NCBI GenBank assembly: GCA_036250225.1
Contig: JAPZLL010000043.1
Span: 186,001 to 250,000, forward strand
Direction: 5' to 3'
Length of the DNA: 64,000 bases
DNA from: Cercophora sp. LCS_1
Taxonomy: Eukaryota; Ascomycota; Sordariomycetes; Sordariales; Lasiosphaeriaceae
Made by a program: the position numbers and the translations under genes. Under the pieces are notes generated by a model. It had not been told where the DNA came from, ran no database searches, and was given only the letters and a program-made list of their open reading frames with translations. Shown here piece after piece: positions 1-10,007 of this stretch (position 1 is its first letter; every line of letters begins with the position of its first letter).

Positions 1-60
1 AGAGGGCAAATGGTGGGTCATATGGAAAGGCATCAGGTAAATCTATGTAAATCTAGATAA

Positions 61-663
61 CTATGAGGATGGTTTCTCAGGCGCACCAACCCGTCCCATC
101 TTTTGCATGATGATCAGATTTGATGACGCATTCCGCACATCGCTCATACCCAGTGTCTGCTCGTAGAGCTTGACAGCGTGCGCGTCGCCCGTGAATAGCA
201 CACACCGGCGCAGCGAAGGCCAAGAATCGAGCATCTCGTTCAGGCAGACCATCAACCACCGGCCTAGACCGCGTTCCTGGTGCGGGGGCAGAACGTAGAC
301 GTCGGTCAGATAACCGAAAGTTACGTAGTCGGTTATGAGTCTTGCAAAGGCGATCATTGGTTTTGCTTCCCCAGTCGTTCTCCCATCTGTATCTGTCTGT
401 CAATTGACGCCATCTGATGGTAAGGGGGGTCACGTTGAGGAGAGGGGAAGCCTACCAGAAGCGTAAATCCCAAAACAGAGGGAATTCCTCGCCATGGTCT
501 TGAGTTCCTCGCCGCCGAGCGGTTTAGCCCACCATATCATGTCTGATGCAAACGCGGCGTTGAGAGCGTCGAGTTGGATGAGTGATGGGTCCGCGGAGCA
601 TGTGTAGACCGTGTCGCCGATTGTCCTTGTCCAGGACCGGATTTGGTCTGTTGGGGTTCCCAT
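61..663 (-). CDS. GNAT-family N-acetyltransferase
   Basis: Two exons on the minus strand, 663-456 and 386-61, are joined by a 69-nt GT-AG intron (455-387, phase 1), giving 177 residues. The second exon contains LPPHQERGLGRWL, the Q/R-x-x-G-x-G acetyl-CoA pyrophosphate loop (motif A) that defines the GNAT fold, preceded by a YLTDVYV beta strand. The end matches the usual GNAT close, with a Y-E-Q-x-LGM segment. Such proteins transfer the acetyl group of acetyl-CoA to an amine; the substrate cannot be read from sequence. There is no signal peptide, so it is probably cytosolic. The ATG at 663 is the first in frame. The same-strand glycosyltransferase gene lies 318 bp upstream. The family call is firm; the role is unknown. 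Confidence 0.82.
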
Positions 664-981
664 GCTTGCTGTGACTCGGCATCAAGGTACTGCAGTGGGG
701 TGACACTGTTTCTCGTGGAGAGTTTTGTTGTTTTATATATTGAGTCCGGGTTTTATGCACGCCTTATTGTTGACAAGGCCGATCGGCTCCGGGCCGACGG
801 TGAGTCATCCGTCATCGGCTGCCGAAGCGGAGCCCCGACCAGCAACGTGCCGTTCTAACCCTAAACATCACCAACACGAGACAATGGAACACAACGCTGG
901 CATAGATTAACGTTTAATGTCTATACTGTACTTGTAGCTAAGTCTATATCCTGTAGTTGATGTTCGACTCCAGCCCCTGAC
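664..981. other. Intergenic, 318 bp
   Basis: This lies between the acetyltransferase start and the 3' end of the CAP59-like gene, both on minus. It should hold the acetyltransferase promoter and the terminator of its neighbour. An AT-rich patch with TTTTATATA sits near 732-741. I see no ORF, repeat or RNA gene I can support. Confidence 0.5.
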
Positions 982-2586
982 TCAGTAGTCGAGCTGAAAA
1001 AAGGACTCGCGCTCACCCTCTTCCGTAGCGGCGTATTCCTCTTTCCAATTCCTGTGAAGTTCTTTTCCCCACCAAGACCTGAAATCCAGCGTCTGCCCTG
1101 GCGGGTACCGTGTGTTAATCCAGTTGTTAGCCAGCTTCATCCCAGGCTTGAGAGAGCCCTTCTTTCTAAGTATCTGCATCTCCCTCACACCGCAAAACAG
1201 CCCATTCCTGCCAACTCGATCCACCAATTTCCAGGCATCTCCATCCCATATCTCCTCTTTAAATCGTTCTCCCTCTTGCACCATCCGCCAGGGATGTTGT
1301 ACCTCCTGGGTAAACCAACTCAGGAACACGCGCACGGGTGACAAAAGCCTTTCCCACAACTTGTCTACTCCCAACCATTGGAAGAACGGCTCTTCGTAGG
1401 TGACCCTCACATATGGGTTCATATAGATGCCTGTCTCTGCATCTCCGCTGCGCCGGGCTACTGTCTCCAGGTCGGCAGGAAACAAGCAGCATTCGCAGGC
1501 GTCGTAGTAAACGTCGGGCTCAAAACGAAATCGCACTGGTGCGCTAACGTTCCTCGGATTGTCTGGGTTGATGACGTGTGTGCTGATATCTCGCCATCCT
1601 TCACTTGGCAGGCTTCTTTCCATGTTTTGGACATACTTTGCCTGCATGGCCATCATCCCGCCCCAGCAAGACTTGACCCGGACTGCATCACTTTGTTGCA
1701 GCACCGCTTTTCGTGAGACGGCGTTCCCTCGGTTTGGAAAAAAGGGAAACAGACTTTGGTAGTCCGCAAAGCCCTCTGCGTCACGCAACGCGTAGATATC
1801 GTAGAGCCTAAAGTGTTTCCAGAAGTCGGTTGCGCAGGCCGCCACGTAGCTGGCGCGGCCTGTGTCGGGGTCGAGATTGGTGTTGAAGAGAAGGTGTGCC
1901 GCGTCCAGTGGGTTGAATGAAACGTCGTTGAGGTAAAGGACCTTGTCAAACTGGGGCACATCGGTCAAGGCATCCAAAGGCTGGAGCGCCCGGTTGCGTA
2001 GGTCGGCGAGGTATGCTGTCCGCTTGATGCGCTGACTCCCGTCGGGAAGGGTGATATTGGGAAAGGACGACGGAGTTACGGTCTCGTCAAAGACAATGTG
2101 GTTGGCACATGGCACACGTGTCTTGAAATGTTCGAGGGCGGCCTTGCCCTCCGGCCCAGAGTCGTTTTCGTAAATGGAGAGGTAGACGTTGCTGGGGCCA
2201 AGAAGGGAAATGAGTGACAGGATCCGTTCTCCCCAGATGCCCGAGGCCAGTTTCCCATCCTTGTCATAGAGTATGGCGGCAAGAAATACCTTTTCGCTGT
2301 TGGGGTTGGCACATCCCGGAGCGTAATTGGTGTCCTCGCATCCCTGGCGAAGTTGGTGGTAGTGGGCGGGCAACGTGGTGTATGAGGGGTTGACAAATGG
2401 GTTCAAGACGAGGACAAGCAAGAGAACGATGACCAAATATATGAGGGGTTTGGCAAACGGCGAGCGTCTGAATGTCCGGAGCCATAATGAGGGGTATGTC
2501 TTCCAGTATTTGGGCCTTGGCGACGCATCTGGGCCGAGCAGATTGTGTCGTTCCTCAGTCTGATCCTGGGACGACTCGCTGTACAT
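982..2586 (-). CDS. CAP59/CMT1-type glycosyltransferase (mannosyltransferase-like), type II membrane protein
   Basis: Single exon of 534 residues. I start at the ATG at 2586; the frame stays open further upstream, but only to a TTG. A short cytosolic tail is followed by one hydrophobic segment at about residues 48-64 (LIYLVIVLLLVLVL), the layout of a Golgi type II enzyme. The lumenal part has family landmarks of the CAP59_mtransfer domain: FLAAILYDKDGKLASGIWGE, the LYLNDVSF block at about residues 217-224, and several cysteines. The founding member is the cryptococcal alpha-1,3-mannosyltransferase CMT1/CAP59 group, and filamentous ascomycetes carry several paralogues of unknown acceptor. Capsule synthesis should not be assumed here. 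A second Golgi-type glycosyltransferase (GT32) follows upstream on the same strand after 2.3 kb. Confidence 0.85.
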   Translation of the reverse strand: MYSESSQDQTEERHNLLGPDASPRPKYWKTYPSLWLRTFRRSPFAKPLIYLVIVLLLVLVLNPFVNPSYTTLPAHYHQLRQGCEDTNYAPGCANPNSEKVFLAAILYDKDGKLASGIWGERILSLISLLGPSNVYLSIYENDSGPEGKAALEHFKTRVPCANHIVFDETVTPSSFPNITLPDGSQRIKRTAYLADLRNRALQPLDALTDVPQFDKVLYLNDVSFNPLDAAHLLFNTNLDPDTGRASYVAACATDFWKHFRLYDIYALRDAEGFADYQSLFPFFPNRGNAVSRKAVLQQSDAVRVKSCWGGMMAMQAKYVQNMERSLPSEGWRDISTHVINPDNPRNVSAPVRFRFEPDVYYDACECCLFPADLETVARRSGDAETGIYMNPYVRVTYEEPFFQWLGVDKLWERLLSPVRVFLSWFTQEVQHPWRMVQEGERFKEEIWDGDAWKLVDRVGRNGLFCGVREMQILRKKGSLKPGMKLANNWINTRYPPGQTLDFRSWWGKELHRNWKEEYAATEEGERESFFQLDY

Positions 2587-4919
2587 AGCGGACTGAATAC
2601 ACACAGAATCTGAGAGCGTAACCTTCAAAGTCCGGCGGCGCAAGGAGCCGCCGGGGCTGTATAACTCAGAAACCCCAAGGGATGTTGTCGTCGACGACTA
2701 GGCGAGCTTCATCCCGTTCGTCAGCGCCGAAGACGATCTGAGTGACGCAAAGTGCAAACGAGAGACGATTGTGTTACGAATGGCGGCTAATAAGTATGAA
2801 GCCTGTCGGTTCTGCTGGTGATGATCGGATGTTGCAAAAGAGTGCGCGAGTCGTCAGCCACCACCGAGGACAAACGTCAGATTCGGTCAGGGCACTGGTT
2901 GGTCCTGCCCAATGTAAATCATGCGAGGTGGTGTTGTGGAAGGAAAGCACGAGCCAGCTTTGTGCCATCGGACGTTGAAAACCTGGACCCTCGGGCGTGG
3001 CGGCAGCTCCCCGGCATGGGGCTGACGAGTTCCTTGCCCCTGATGAGATTTCAGGGCTGGTTGGACGAAAGAAAAAAATCGTGTCAGATTTGATATCACG
3101 CCTATCACGCCCAATCTCGTGCCCCGTTGCATCTCCGCGCATGGCTTGGATGAGAAATGACCGACACGCATCCCATCCCCCTTTGTTTGTTACCATGGTT
3201 TTGAGTTTACGGATGAGAAATCTGCCTTGCGCTGCTCCGGATTCCGGCCAAACACAGGATTCCGGAGCGAACTGTCAAGACGGCCGCCAATTGTAGCCGC
3301 GCCTGGAGCGCATCCGCAATGCCCCAGGCCGTGCGGCACTACAACCGGGAACGGGAGTGGATCTGCCGATCCTTGTATCTACTCTAGGTAAATTTTACAT
3401 TGGTACCATTTGGTACGGAACGTTACAGTGCTTGACAAGAGACCTCAAATTCATCAAGTTTGCTTCTTCCCGCGTCGACGTCGTCATCACCAGCAGCTGC
3501 GCCTCTGTCCGGAGAGTTGGGACGACCGCTGGGCACACGTTCCAATACCAAACAACCTCTCAAATAACCTCTATGCGCTCCAGGAAACCCAGCAATTCTC
3601 TGACCAGCGTGTCTCGTGTTGGTGATGGAAGCCAAGCGTTTTATACTGCGGTTGCGTGCAAAAGTAAAACCCCCTTGTCAGGTACCTCGGAACAGGCCCA
3701 CAGGAGGTCTTCCAGCCGAACTGCCCTGTGCGAAGCTGGCGCTATCCCCTGTTGTGACCAGTCAAGGGGATTTTACTTACCCTTCAGACCACAGTGTTCC
3801 CTTGCGTAATCAAGTGAGGCGCAATGCCCCATGTCAGGATTCCCCTGTCTGTTTGTGCAGATCGTGTTGTGCAGCGTGACTTGGTAGCGCAGGGCAAAGG
3901 CACGACTGGCGCGGGCCCTTGGACATCGAGAATTATACTCAATATTTGAAAAAAAAAAAAAAACCATTCAAGTTTGTTCGTATTGCCATGTCGTTGAAAG
4001 GTCTAACAACGCAACTTTTCTGTCGGCAATCTTCGTCATGCCCTCACCGCGTAGCCTACTCCTTGTTGGATCGCCGTCGTGATGCCTTCCCTTCGGACGT
4101 GTCGATGCTATGCTCACATCCTTACTCTCGGGTAGTGGCGCTCGGCCGTTGGCTCACCTCCGTTCTCCTTCTGTCCCCCTTCCCACTGCCAGCTTTTTGT
4201 TCCTCCAAGCCCGTATCCCCCGCCCCCAGAACCTTCCCCTTCCCCGGGTGCCGTAGCCATTTCGAGAACTATTGCTTGGGTCAAGATGATTTGGACATGA
4301 TACCCCCGTACTTGGCGTTGTTATAGAAAGATACCCAAACTTCTTGGTTTTTGCTTGAAGGTTTCACTCGGTCGGCTTTCGTTTGTGTCTGCATTCATGC
4401 CCAGTGTTGCGATGGAATCCTGTCCTGTATGACTGTGGCCCCTACATCGAGCTTCGCATTCTCGGCATTTGCTGTGGGATCGCGAACCAACCCAATCGAG
4501 ACGCCGCCCGAGTCTTCCTCCGCTGAAAATGGAGGACCGAGAAAGCTTGGTTGGACCGCTGGCGACGTTGAGTAACGGACACAGACAGCGTCGCACAATG
4601 CAAGTTCGACGATGAACGACGGGATCTCCCGGGATGGAAACCCTTGCGGCTAACATTAGACTACCGTTGTGGTAGCCATGCTTATATAAACGATGTACGA
4701 AATCCTTGCCGATATAATGCTGTGTGTGTGGTATCCTTTCGATGAAATATCAACCGTCTATGCATGCTGAATAGCCGAAATCCTAACACAGAGTAACGCC
4801 GATTTTGCATAACCAAACTCGAGCAAGTCAACGTCCCACCCAGTTGCCCCTATTGTGTTTACTGAAAATGGATACACATAATGTATAACTCCCAAAAGAT
4901 GCGGTATTCGGGTTCCGTC
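2587..4919. other. Intergenic, 2.3 kb
   Basis: I find no supportable gene. Open frames on both strands are short and lack domain-like patterns or splice-consistent extensions. It holds a 15-bp A run at 3949-3963 and a small imperfect inverted repeat around 3233-3270 (GCTCCGGA and TCCGGAGC arms). The region should contain the promoter of the CAP59-like gene and the 3' flank of the GT32 gene. Confidence 0.5.
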
Positions 4920-6008
4920 CTATACGTCGTCCTCCATGAACCTTCGGACCAAAAGATTGAAACGTGTATCAGACCCCCTGATGGCCTCAGGGGTCAAATA
5001 TTTGAGATATCGATCCCATGCCATCTGGCTCCACGAATGATACGCCAGCTGGTTTTCGAAGAGACTTCCTCCATGTCGCCTTATCTCTCCCTTCCAGTAC
5101 GCCGCCTCGTCCCGGTTGAGCGGCTCGTGCATCCATTCGACGTGGCGCCATGTCCATGTCGGCCAGAAGAAGGCATCGGGCGCTAGGGCGCAGACTTCGG
5201 TCGGATGTTCACGGGCTAGTTCTTTGGGGAGGAGCACGCTGTGGTAGTTCCACTCCCGCGACAAGTCAGCATCCTCGTATGAGGCGAGCCATCGTGCAAC
5301 AAAGGAGCTGTTGGCCCGCGCCGCAATGACAGCATTGCAAAGGCCCCAACGGTTTCCGCCTTCAGCGCCGAGCACGATGTCGTGGGGACTGGGTGAGGCG
5401 AGGATTCGGTCAAAGGGGCGAAGCGCAAAGGCATCGATGTCGAGGTAAATGCCGCCCTCCTGGAGGAGGAAGCGGAGCCGCATCGTGTCGGAGAGGTGGG
5501 CATACTGTGTTTTGGACTCGTCTGGTGGGTGATGAACGAGTTTGACGTGAGGAACAAGTCGTCGGATCCACGGGTTCGTGAGAGGGTCGGCCGCCGGGTT
5601 GGGGGAGGGAGGCTCGGAAAGGTAGCTGTAGTGGAGGTAGATGATGTCGGGCTGGAGGGCCACTATCGCGCTGCGGATGGCAAGGTAGCTGAGGAAGTCG
5701 AAGCGGCCCACGTCTGGACTAGTGAACGGGTTTTTGAGCCCGAAGATGAAGTGGACGACGTTAGGGATGGGATCGGCCTTGCGCAAGTGCGTGTGGTGGG
5801 CGGTGTGCTCGCCCGAAAGGGAGAGGCCATGGAGACAGGCAAGCTCCGAATCATTGGCCTCGAAGGCTTGCTCGATGTATTTCTGGCTCGAGAAGGAATT
5901 GGTCTGCCTGATGTAATCGCCGGCATTGTATACTTCGGGCCAAAAGATGTAAACGAGGGAGAGGGCTGACACGAGCACGAGGAGCCGGTAGGACCCTCGC
6001 GACACCAT
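4920..6008 (-). CDS. GT32-type glycosyltransferase with DXD motif
   Basis: Single exon of 362 residues. The ATG at 6008 is used because the frame upstream holds only a TTG. The N-terminus is a signal anchor (LLVLVSALSLVYIFWP at about residues 8-23), giving a type II Golgi topology. NVVHFIFGLKNP is the usual opening of the Gly_transf_sug (OCH1-like) fold, and the block EGGIYLDIDAFALRPFD carries the metal-binding DxD at D190/D192. The HxxSDxxRxxxL-like segment before it is also conserved in GT32. Members transfer a sugar from a nucleotide sugar onto glycans or glycolipids; donor and acceptor are not determined. It resembles the short fungal GT32 proteins more than OCH1 itself. It lies upstream of the CAP59-like gene on the same strand. 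Confidence 0.85.
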   Translation of the reverse strand: MVSRGSYRLLVLVSALSLVYIFWPEVYNAGDYIRQTNSFSSQKYIEQAFEANDSELACLHGLSLSGEHTAHHTHLRKADPIPNVVHFIFGLKNPFTSPDVGRFDFLSYLAIRSAIVALQPDIIYLHYSYLSEPPSPNPAADPLTNPWIRRLVPHVKLVHHPPDESKTQYAHLSDTMRLRFLLQEGGIYLDIDAFALRPFDRILASPSPHDIVLGAEGGNRWGLCNAVIAARANSSFVARWLASYEDADLSREWNYHSVLLPKELAREHPTEVCALAPDAFFWPTWTWRHVEWMHEPLNRDEAAYWKGEIRRHGGSLFENQLAYHSWSQMAWDRYLKYLTPEAIRGSDTRFNLLVRRFMEDDV

Positions 6009-8766
6009 CGTCAACGGGAGGGTCGCCCCGAGACTCAGGTTCGCGCACCCAAGTCCGTCAGCCTGGTGTTGGAATGTGCTCCAAGCGAATTGCCTAGGGC
6101 GAGGATGTTTCGGCTAGGACATGTCTCGGGCCGGCGGAGATCACGTCGAGCGTCCGCCGTCGAGGCACCGAAAGATCTAGGGAGAGGTACGTCGTCAGGG
6201 AGGATGATATGGGCGTTCAAACGAGTGTGTAGGGTCGGAGGGCCCGAGGATAGGTATAGGGAGCAAAAACAAGGTGCGAGAGAGTGTGAAGGGAAGGAGC
6301 GAATGCCGAAGTGAGGTGAGCACCGCCCATGTTTGAAAGGAACGAGGGTGCCATGGCTGCGTGGTAACAAATCTTTGTTTTTCAGGCTTCTAACCTTGCA
6401 ACCACCGTGATCGTCCATTGGACTTGCTCCTTGCGGAAACATCAGGTTCGACGCCAGGACCTCGAAGCCGAGTTCCGCCAGGGCTGACGTGAAAATTACG
6501 GTCAAGGAAGTCTTGCCATTTCAGCGAATTACGTCAAGTGCCGGGACTTGGAGGACGGGAGCTAGCCCCTGGCCTGGATCCACTTGAGCTCGCATCCGCG
6601 AGGCGTCCGCCAGTGCGCATGCAGAGGACGTGGCGCGTGGCAGAGGTCGAGAAGATGTCATTTCCGCCATCCAATGTTCAGTTCTCTGTTCCCGGTTCGT
6701 TCTTTCAAAGTTCTGCATTGTTTCAAGAATCCTGGAGTCATACGTTCCATACCAGAGGACCGCTGAACCACCAACCGTTACCTTGGACAGTAGAAACGAC
6801 CGTTGAAACAAGTGATTATACTCGGCCGTTGGTGCAATTTTGTTCGCTCTCATCGATGCGCTTGCGCGGAGGGATATTCCTTCGATCACTCTGTCCCTCT
6901 GCAGGGGCCAGCGGGAACCGCCTGCTGAGCCTCAACAACGGGCCACCAACAGCGTGCGACTACCAAGGGAATGGGTCGTGACCAACCCGTGTTATAAGTA
7001 GACACACAGGCCCGAGCTGTCTTGCATACGGGTACCCAAAAGCAGACGACAGAATCCCGTAATCTGTACGAGGCAACGACACGAGCCAGCGGTGTCGCAT
7101 TGGTTGCCGTTGAGAGGTTGCTGCAAGAGCAAGGAAGATGTGAGCATGCTGTCTCCCTCGGTAGGGGACACAAACATCGTGTCTGAGCTCCCCGCACCTC
7201 CACAACGTCCACGCGGCCGGCGTGGGGTTTGCATGTTTCCAGACGCTTGTGATATGGCTTACACACAGGCATGCATTTCCTGCCGCCAGCCCGGAGGCTT
7301 GGATTCCCAACGGCGGCCAAAACTTTGGCACCTGGGTTTGCTGCTTGGGCCCTTGCGTTGTCTTGTTCAACCGGGAAAAGGGGTTACAAACATCAATCCT
7401 TTGGTTCTGCATTTGGAACCTGCCGGCTGTTTCTCAGGACTTGGCTTCGAGACGAGTGGGATCAAGTTGCAACAAGTATGCTAGTGCGGCGATATATCTA
7501 GGTGCGTATCTGCCCTCGACCATTGATGGACCCCAAAGACTTTCTTGCAGTGCACATCGTCGTTGAATCTTTCGATTGTGTGCTCTTTTGTCGAATCTGC
7601 ATCATCTTCACGGGCTTAGGAGGCGATGCGGTCCCCCATGACTTGGTTAAATGTGAGATTGTTGTAAGTGATCGAGATTTTTCTTCGTTTGGGCGTTGAT
7701 TGTCGTCTCATCGAGGCAGTTAGAAAATTGCGACTACATGAGAGCTTCTGAATAGCCTCAATCATCGAGTGCCGAGAATCCAAAATGCGGGGTCGCCCGA
7801 AATGGTGTTGCGGGCGGGCTTGTGGCTGACGTCTTCGGTGGGTCAACCGTCCCACCAACGCTTGGAGTAAAACTGGGACTAGAGCTCTGGGAATAAACAT
7901 CGACCTCCCGCTCCTCTTCAACACACTTTCACATCCGCCCTCGTTGTTTGGCGACGGCGCTGTCCACGTCGCCCGCCATTGCAGCTTGCAGAAGAGATGC
8001 GACGGCAAGCGCCCAAGTGAAGAAGGCATGCAGAGTGCGCTTTGCTACTACATCCCGGTCCCAATGCGACCAACGTCTTCGTCGACCGCGTTCGAGACCG
8101 CGCTGCTTGGCGTTCTTCAATAGAGCCCAAAAGGCACAGAGAAACGGCCAAATGTTTCATCCGTGGACTCGATCCGCCAGGAATTACGGCGCCTGACGAG
8201 GAGGCGAGTGGCCTTCCGACGCGCAAGCGGCAAAGAGAAGGCTGCCGCCCTCGATCGGCGGGACAATGGCATCGTTCTGGACCTGGAGATTAGGTTATTG
8301 CTTGGGCGTCGGCGGCAGCGGTGGGAGCAAGGACGAGAGCCGACGGGAGTGATGGTGCTGAGGGTTGGTGTGTTGCTCACCCCAACCCCGTTGTTTTTCT
8401 GCCGCCCACCCTTTGTTTTCCTTGCGACGTTTCGCCTCGCGACGATAGCACCCCCTCCCTCCGCATCTTCTTTCCATCGCACTTTCCCACACGCAGAACT
8501 TGTTCAAATTCCAAGCGCATACAATCGCCGAATATACTTTCGCATTTCGATTTGTGCCCTCGTCTTCTCATTATTCTTATTTTTTGAAGTGTAAGTGAGC
8601 TCTGAATGATGCGCCGGCGCTGCGGAATGCGCGTGCGACCGTTGTCGCATTGCGCAATATTCAGCGCCCACCGTGTCGCATGCTCGATCCAGCCCTAGGA
8701 GAGTGCGCCCCGAAATGTATCACTTGCTAATACGTTTGCGCAGTTGCTTCTTTTTGATATTTCGCG
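6009..8766. other. Intergenic, 2.8 kb
   Basis: The region separates the divergent GT32 gene and the H1-like gene. The ORFs present are short, overlap on both strands, and show no recognisable motif. The 300 bp before the H1-like ATG include pyrimidine-rich stretches typical of a fungal core promoter. I see no repeat, tRNA or gene remnant that I can support. Confidence 0.5.
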
Positions 8767-9389
8767 ATGGCTCGTGAAGGAACACGCTCGCAAACTGGCC
8801 ACTCCAAGCCGCGCGTCTTTTCCGTCGTCGACACTGCGCCGGCGGTCAAGCGCACCACCAAGCCCAAGGCCACCAAGCCCGCAGCACCAAAGGCGGCGGC
8901 AAAAGGCGCCAAACCCACCGGCGTAACCAAGAAGAAGGCGCCCAAGAAGGAGGGTACCGTGGCGAAGAAGGTATGCCTTTCGGGTGTTGGTCGGATGCGC
9001 ATCGTATCTGGGCTCATCGCCTTGGCTCCAAGTAGCAGTCCGATACTAACACCTTCTAGGTCAAGGCCGCGGCGAAGAAGACCAAGGAGAAGGTCGAGAA
9101 GAAGACCGAGAAAGCCGAGAAGAAGACCGAGAAAGCCGAGAAGAAGACTGACAAGGCTGAGAAGAAGACTGAGAAGGCTGCTGATAAGGCCGAGAAGGTG
9201 TGTATCCTCGTTCTCTTTGTTCGCTCCACATGCCGCCGAGTTCCTCACCGCATACTGTTTTGACTCGACGCATTGCTGTTGCCCCTTCGTATGCTACCGC
9301 ACACCGCTGAACTTGACTGACTTTTGCCCCTGAAGGAGGCCAAGCCCAAGACAACGAAGAAAAAGGAGGCTTCTGCTGAAGCCAAGTAA
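8767..9389 (+). CDS. Lysine-rich, histone-H1-like basic protein
   Basis: Three exons, 8767-8970, 9060-9197 and 9336-9389, both introns in phase 0 with good donors (GTATGC, GTGTGT), give 131 residues. The protein is almost wholly Lys, Ala, Thr, Glu and Pro. The first exon has a conserved-looking head (SKPRVFSVVDT) and then PKAAAKG/TKKKAPKKEG stretches like an H1 C-terminal tail. The second exon contains four tandem copies of a KKTEKAE heptad, which could be helical. There is no winged-helix globular domain, so it is not a canonical linker histone. DNA or chromatin binding is inferred from composition alone. The next gene downstream on the same strand is HIR1, a histone chaperone subunit. Gene reality is well supported by the splice sites; function is open. 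Confidence 0.75.
9099..9182 (+). repeat. Four tandem 21-bp units inside the H1-like gene
   Basis: Units 9099-9119, 9120-9140, 9141-9161 and 9162-9182 each encode seven residues of the pattern KKTEKAE. The first two copies are identical; the third and fourth differ at a few positions. Because the unit is a multiple of three, copy-number change keeps the reading frame. Confidence 0.9.
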
Positions 9390-10007
9390 GCACTGTGATT
9401 GTCAACTTTCGATTCGTGGCGCCGTTGTCTTGTTCCGCGGGCGTCTGGGTTTTCGCTATATGTTTGGTTTGACCGTAATGCGTTTTTTTATTCTGCGTTC
9501 CATTGGTTGGATATCGATTGTATATGAACGAAGCGTCTCGGATCTTGGGTTGGTTGGGAGGGATGAGATATGGGAGCGATATGTTTGTATGTATTGACGA
9601 TGATCTCTAAATTCAAGATATGTAGCCGTTCGCCGGTGTAAGCCGCTGTGTTTGAGACAATCGTGGTGGGTGGACACCGTCTTGCCGGCTAGCACCCTCG
9701 CTGTGCGACGAGTGATGGTGTTGAGAGCGGTGCTCCAGAACCAGAATCCCGGATGGTGCTCCAAGGCCCGTGAGATTGTTCCGGCGCGCCAATCACGGCG
9801 CCGCACCAAGCGTTCCGGCGGGCTAGGCGTCCCCACAGAGCGTTGCAGGAGGTACCTGGCGCGCGCCAGGGGCCCCAGACGGCAGGCACGGGCAGGCAGT
9901 GGTGTCGCGACGTCAATCGCGGTCCGCCGCGGACTTTTTGACTTTCGCATCAAATCCGGGCCAACTCGACATGAGGATACCGCACGCATTGGAGCCCGTC
10001 GCCCAAC
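9390..10007. other. Intergenic, 618 bp
   Basis: This is the 3' flank of the H1-like gene and the promoter of HIR1, in tandem orientation. The first 250 bp are AT-richer, as expected of a 3' untranslated region; the rest is GC-rich. I see no further feature. Confidence 0.5.

Noticed and set aside
940..985. A T-loop-like GTTCGACTCC that might mark a tRNA.
   Set aside because: No matching acceptor stem, anticodon arm or D arm could be built around it.
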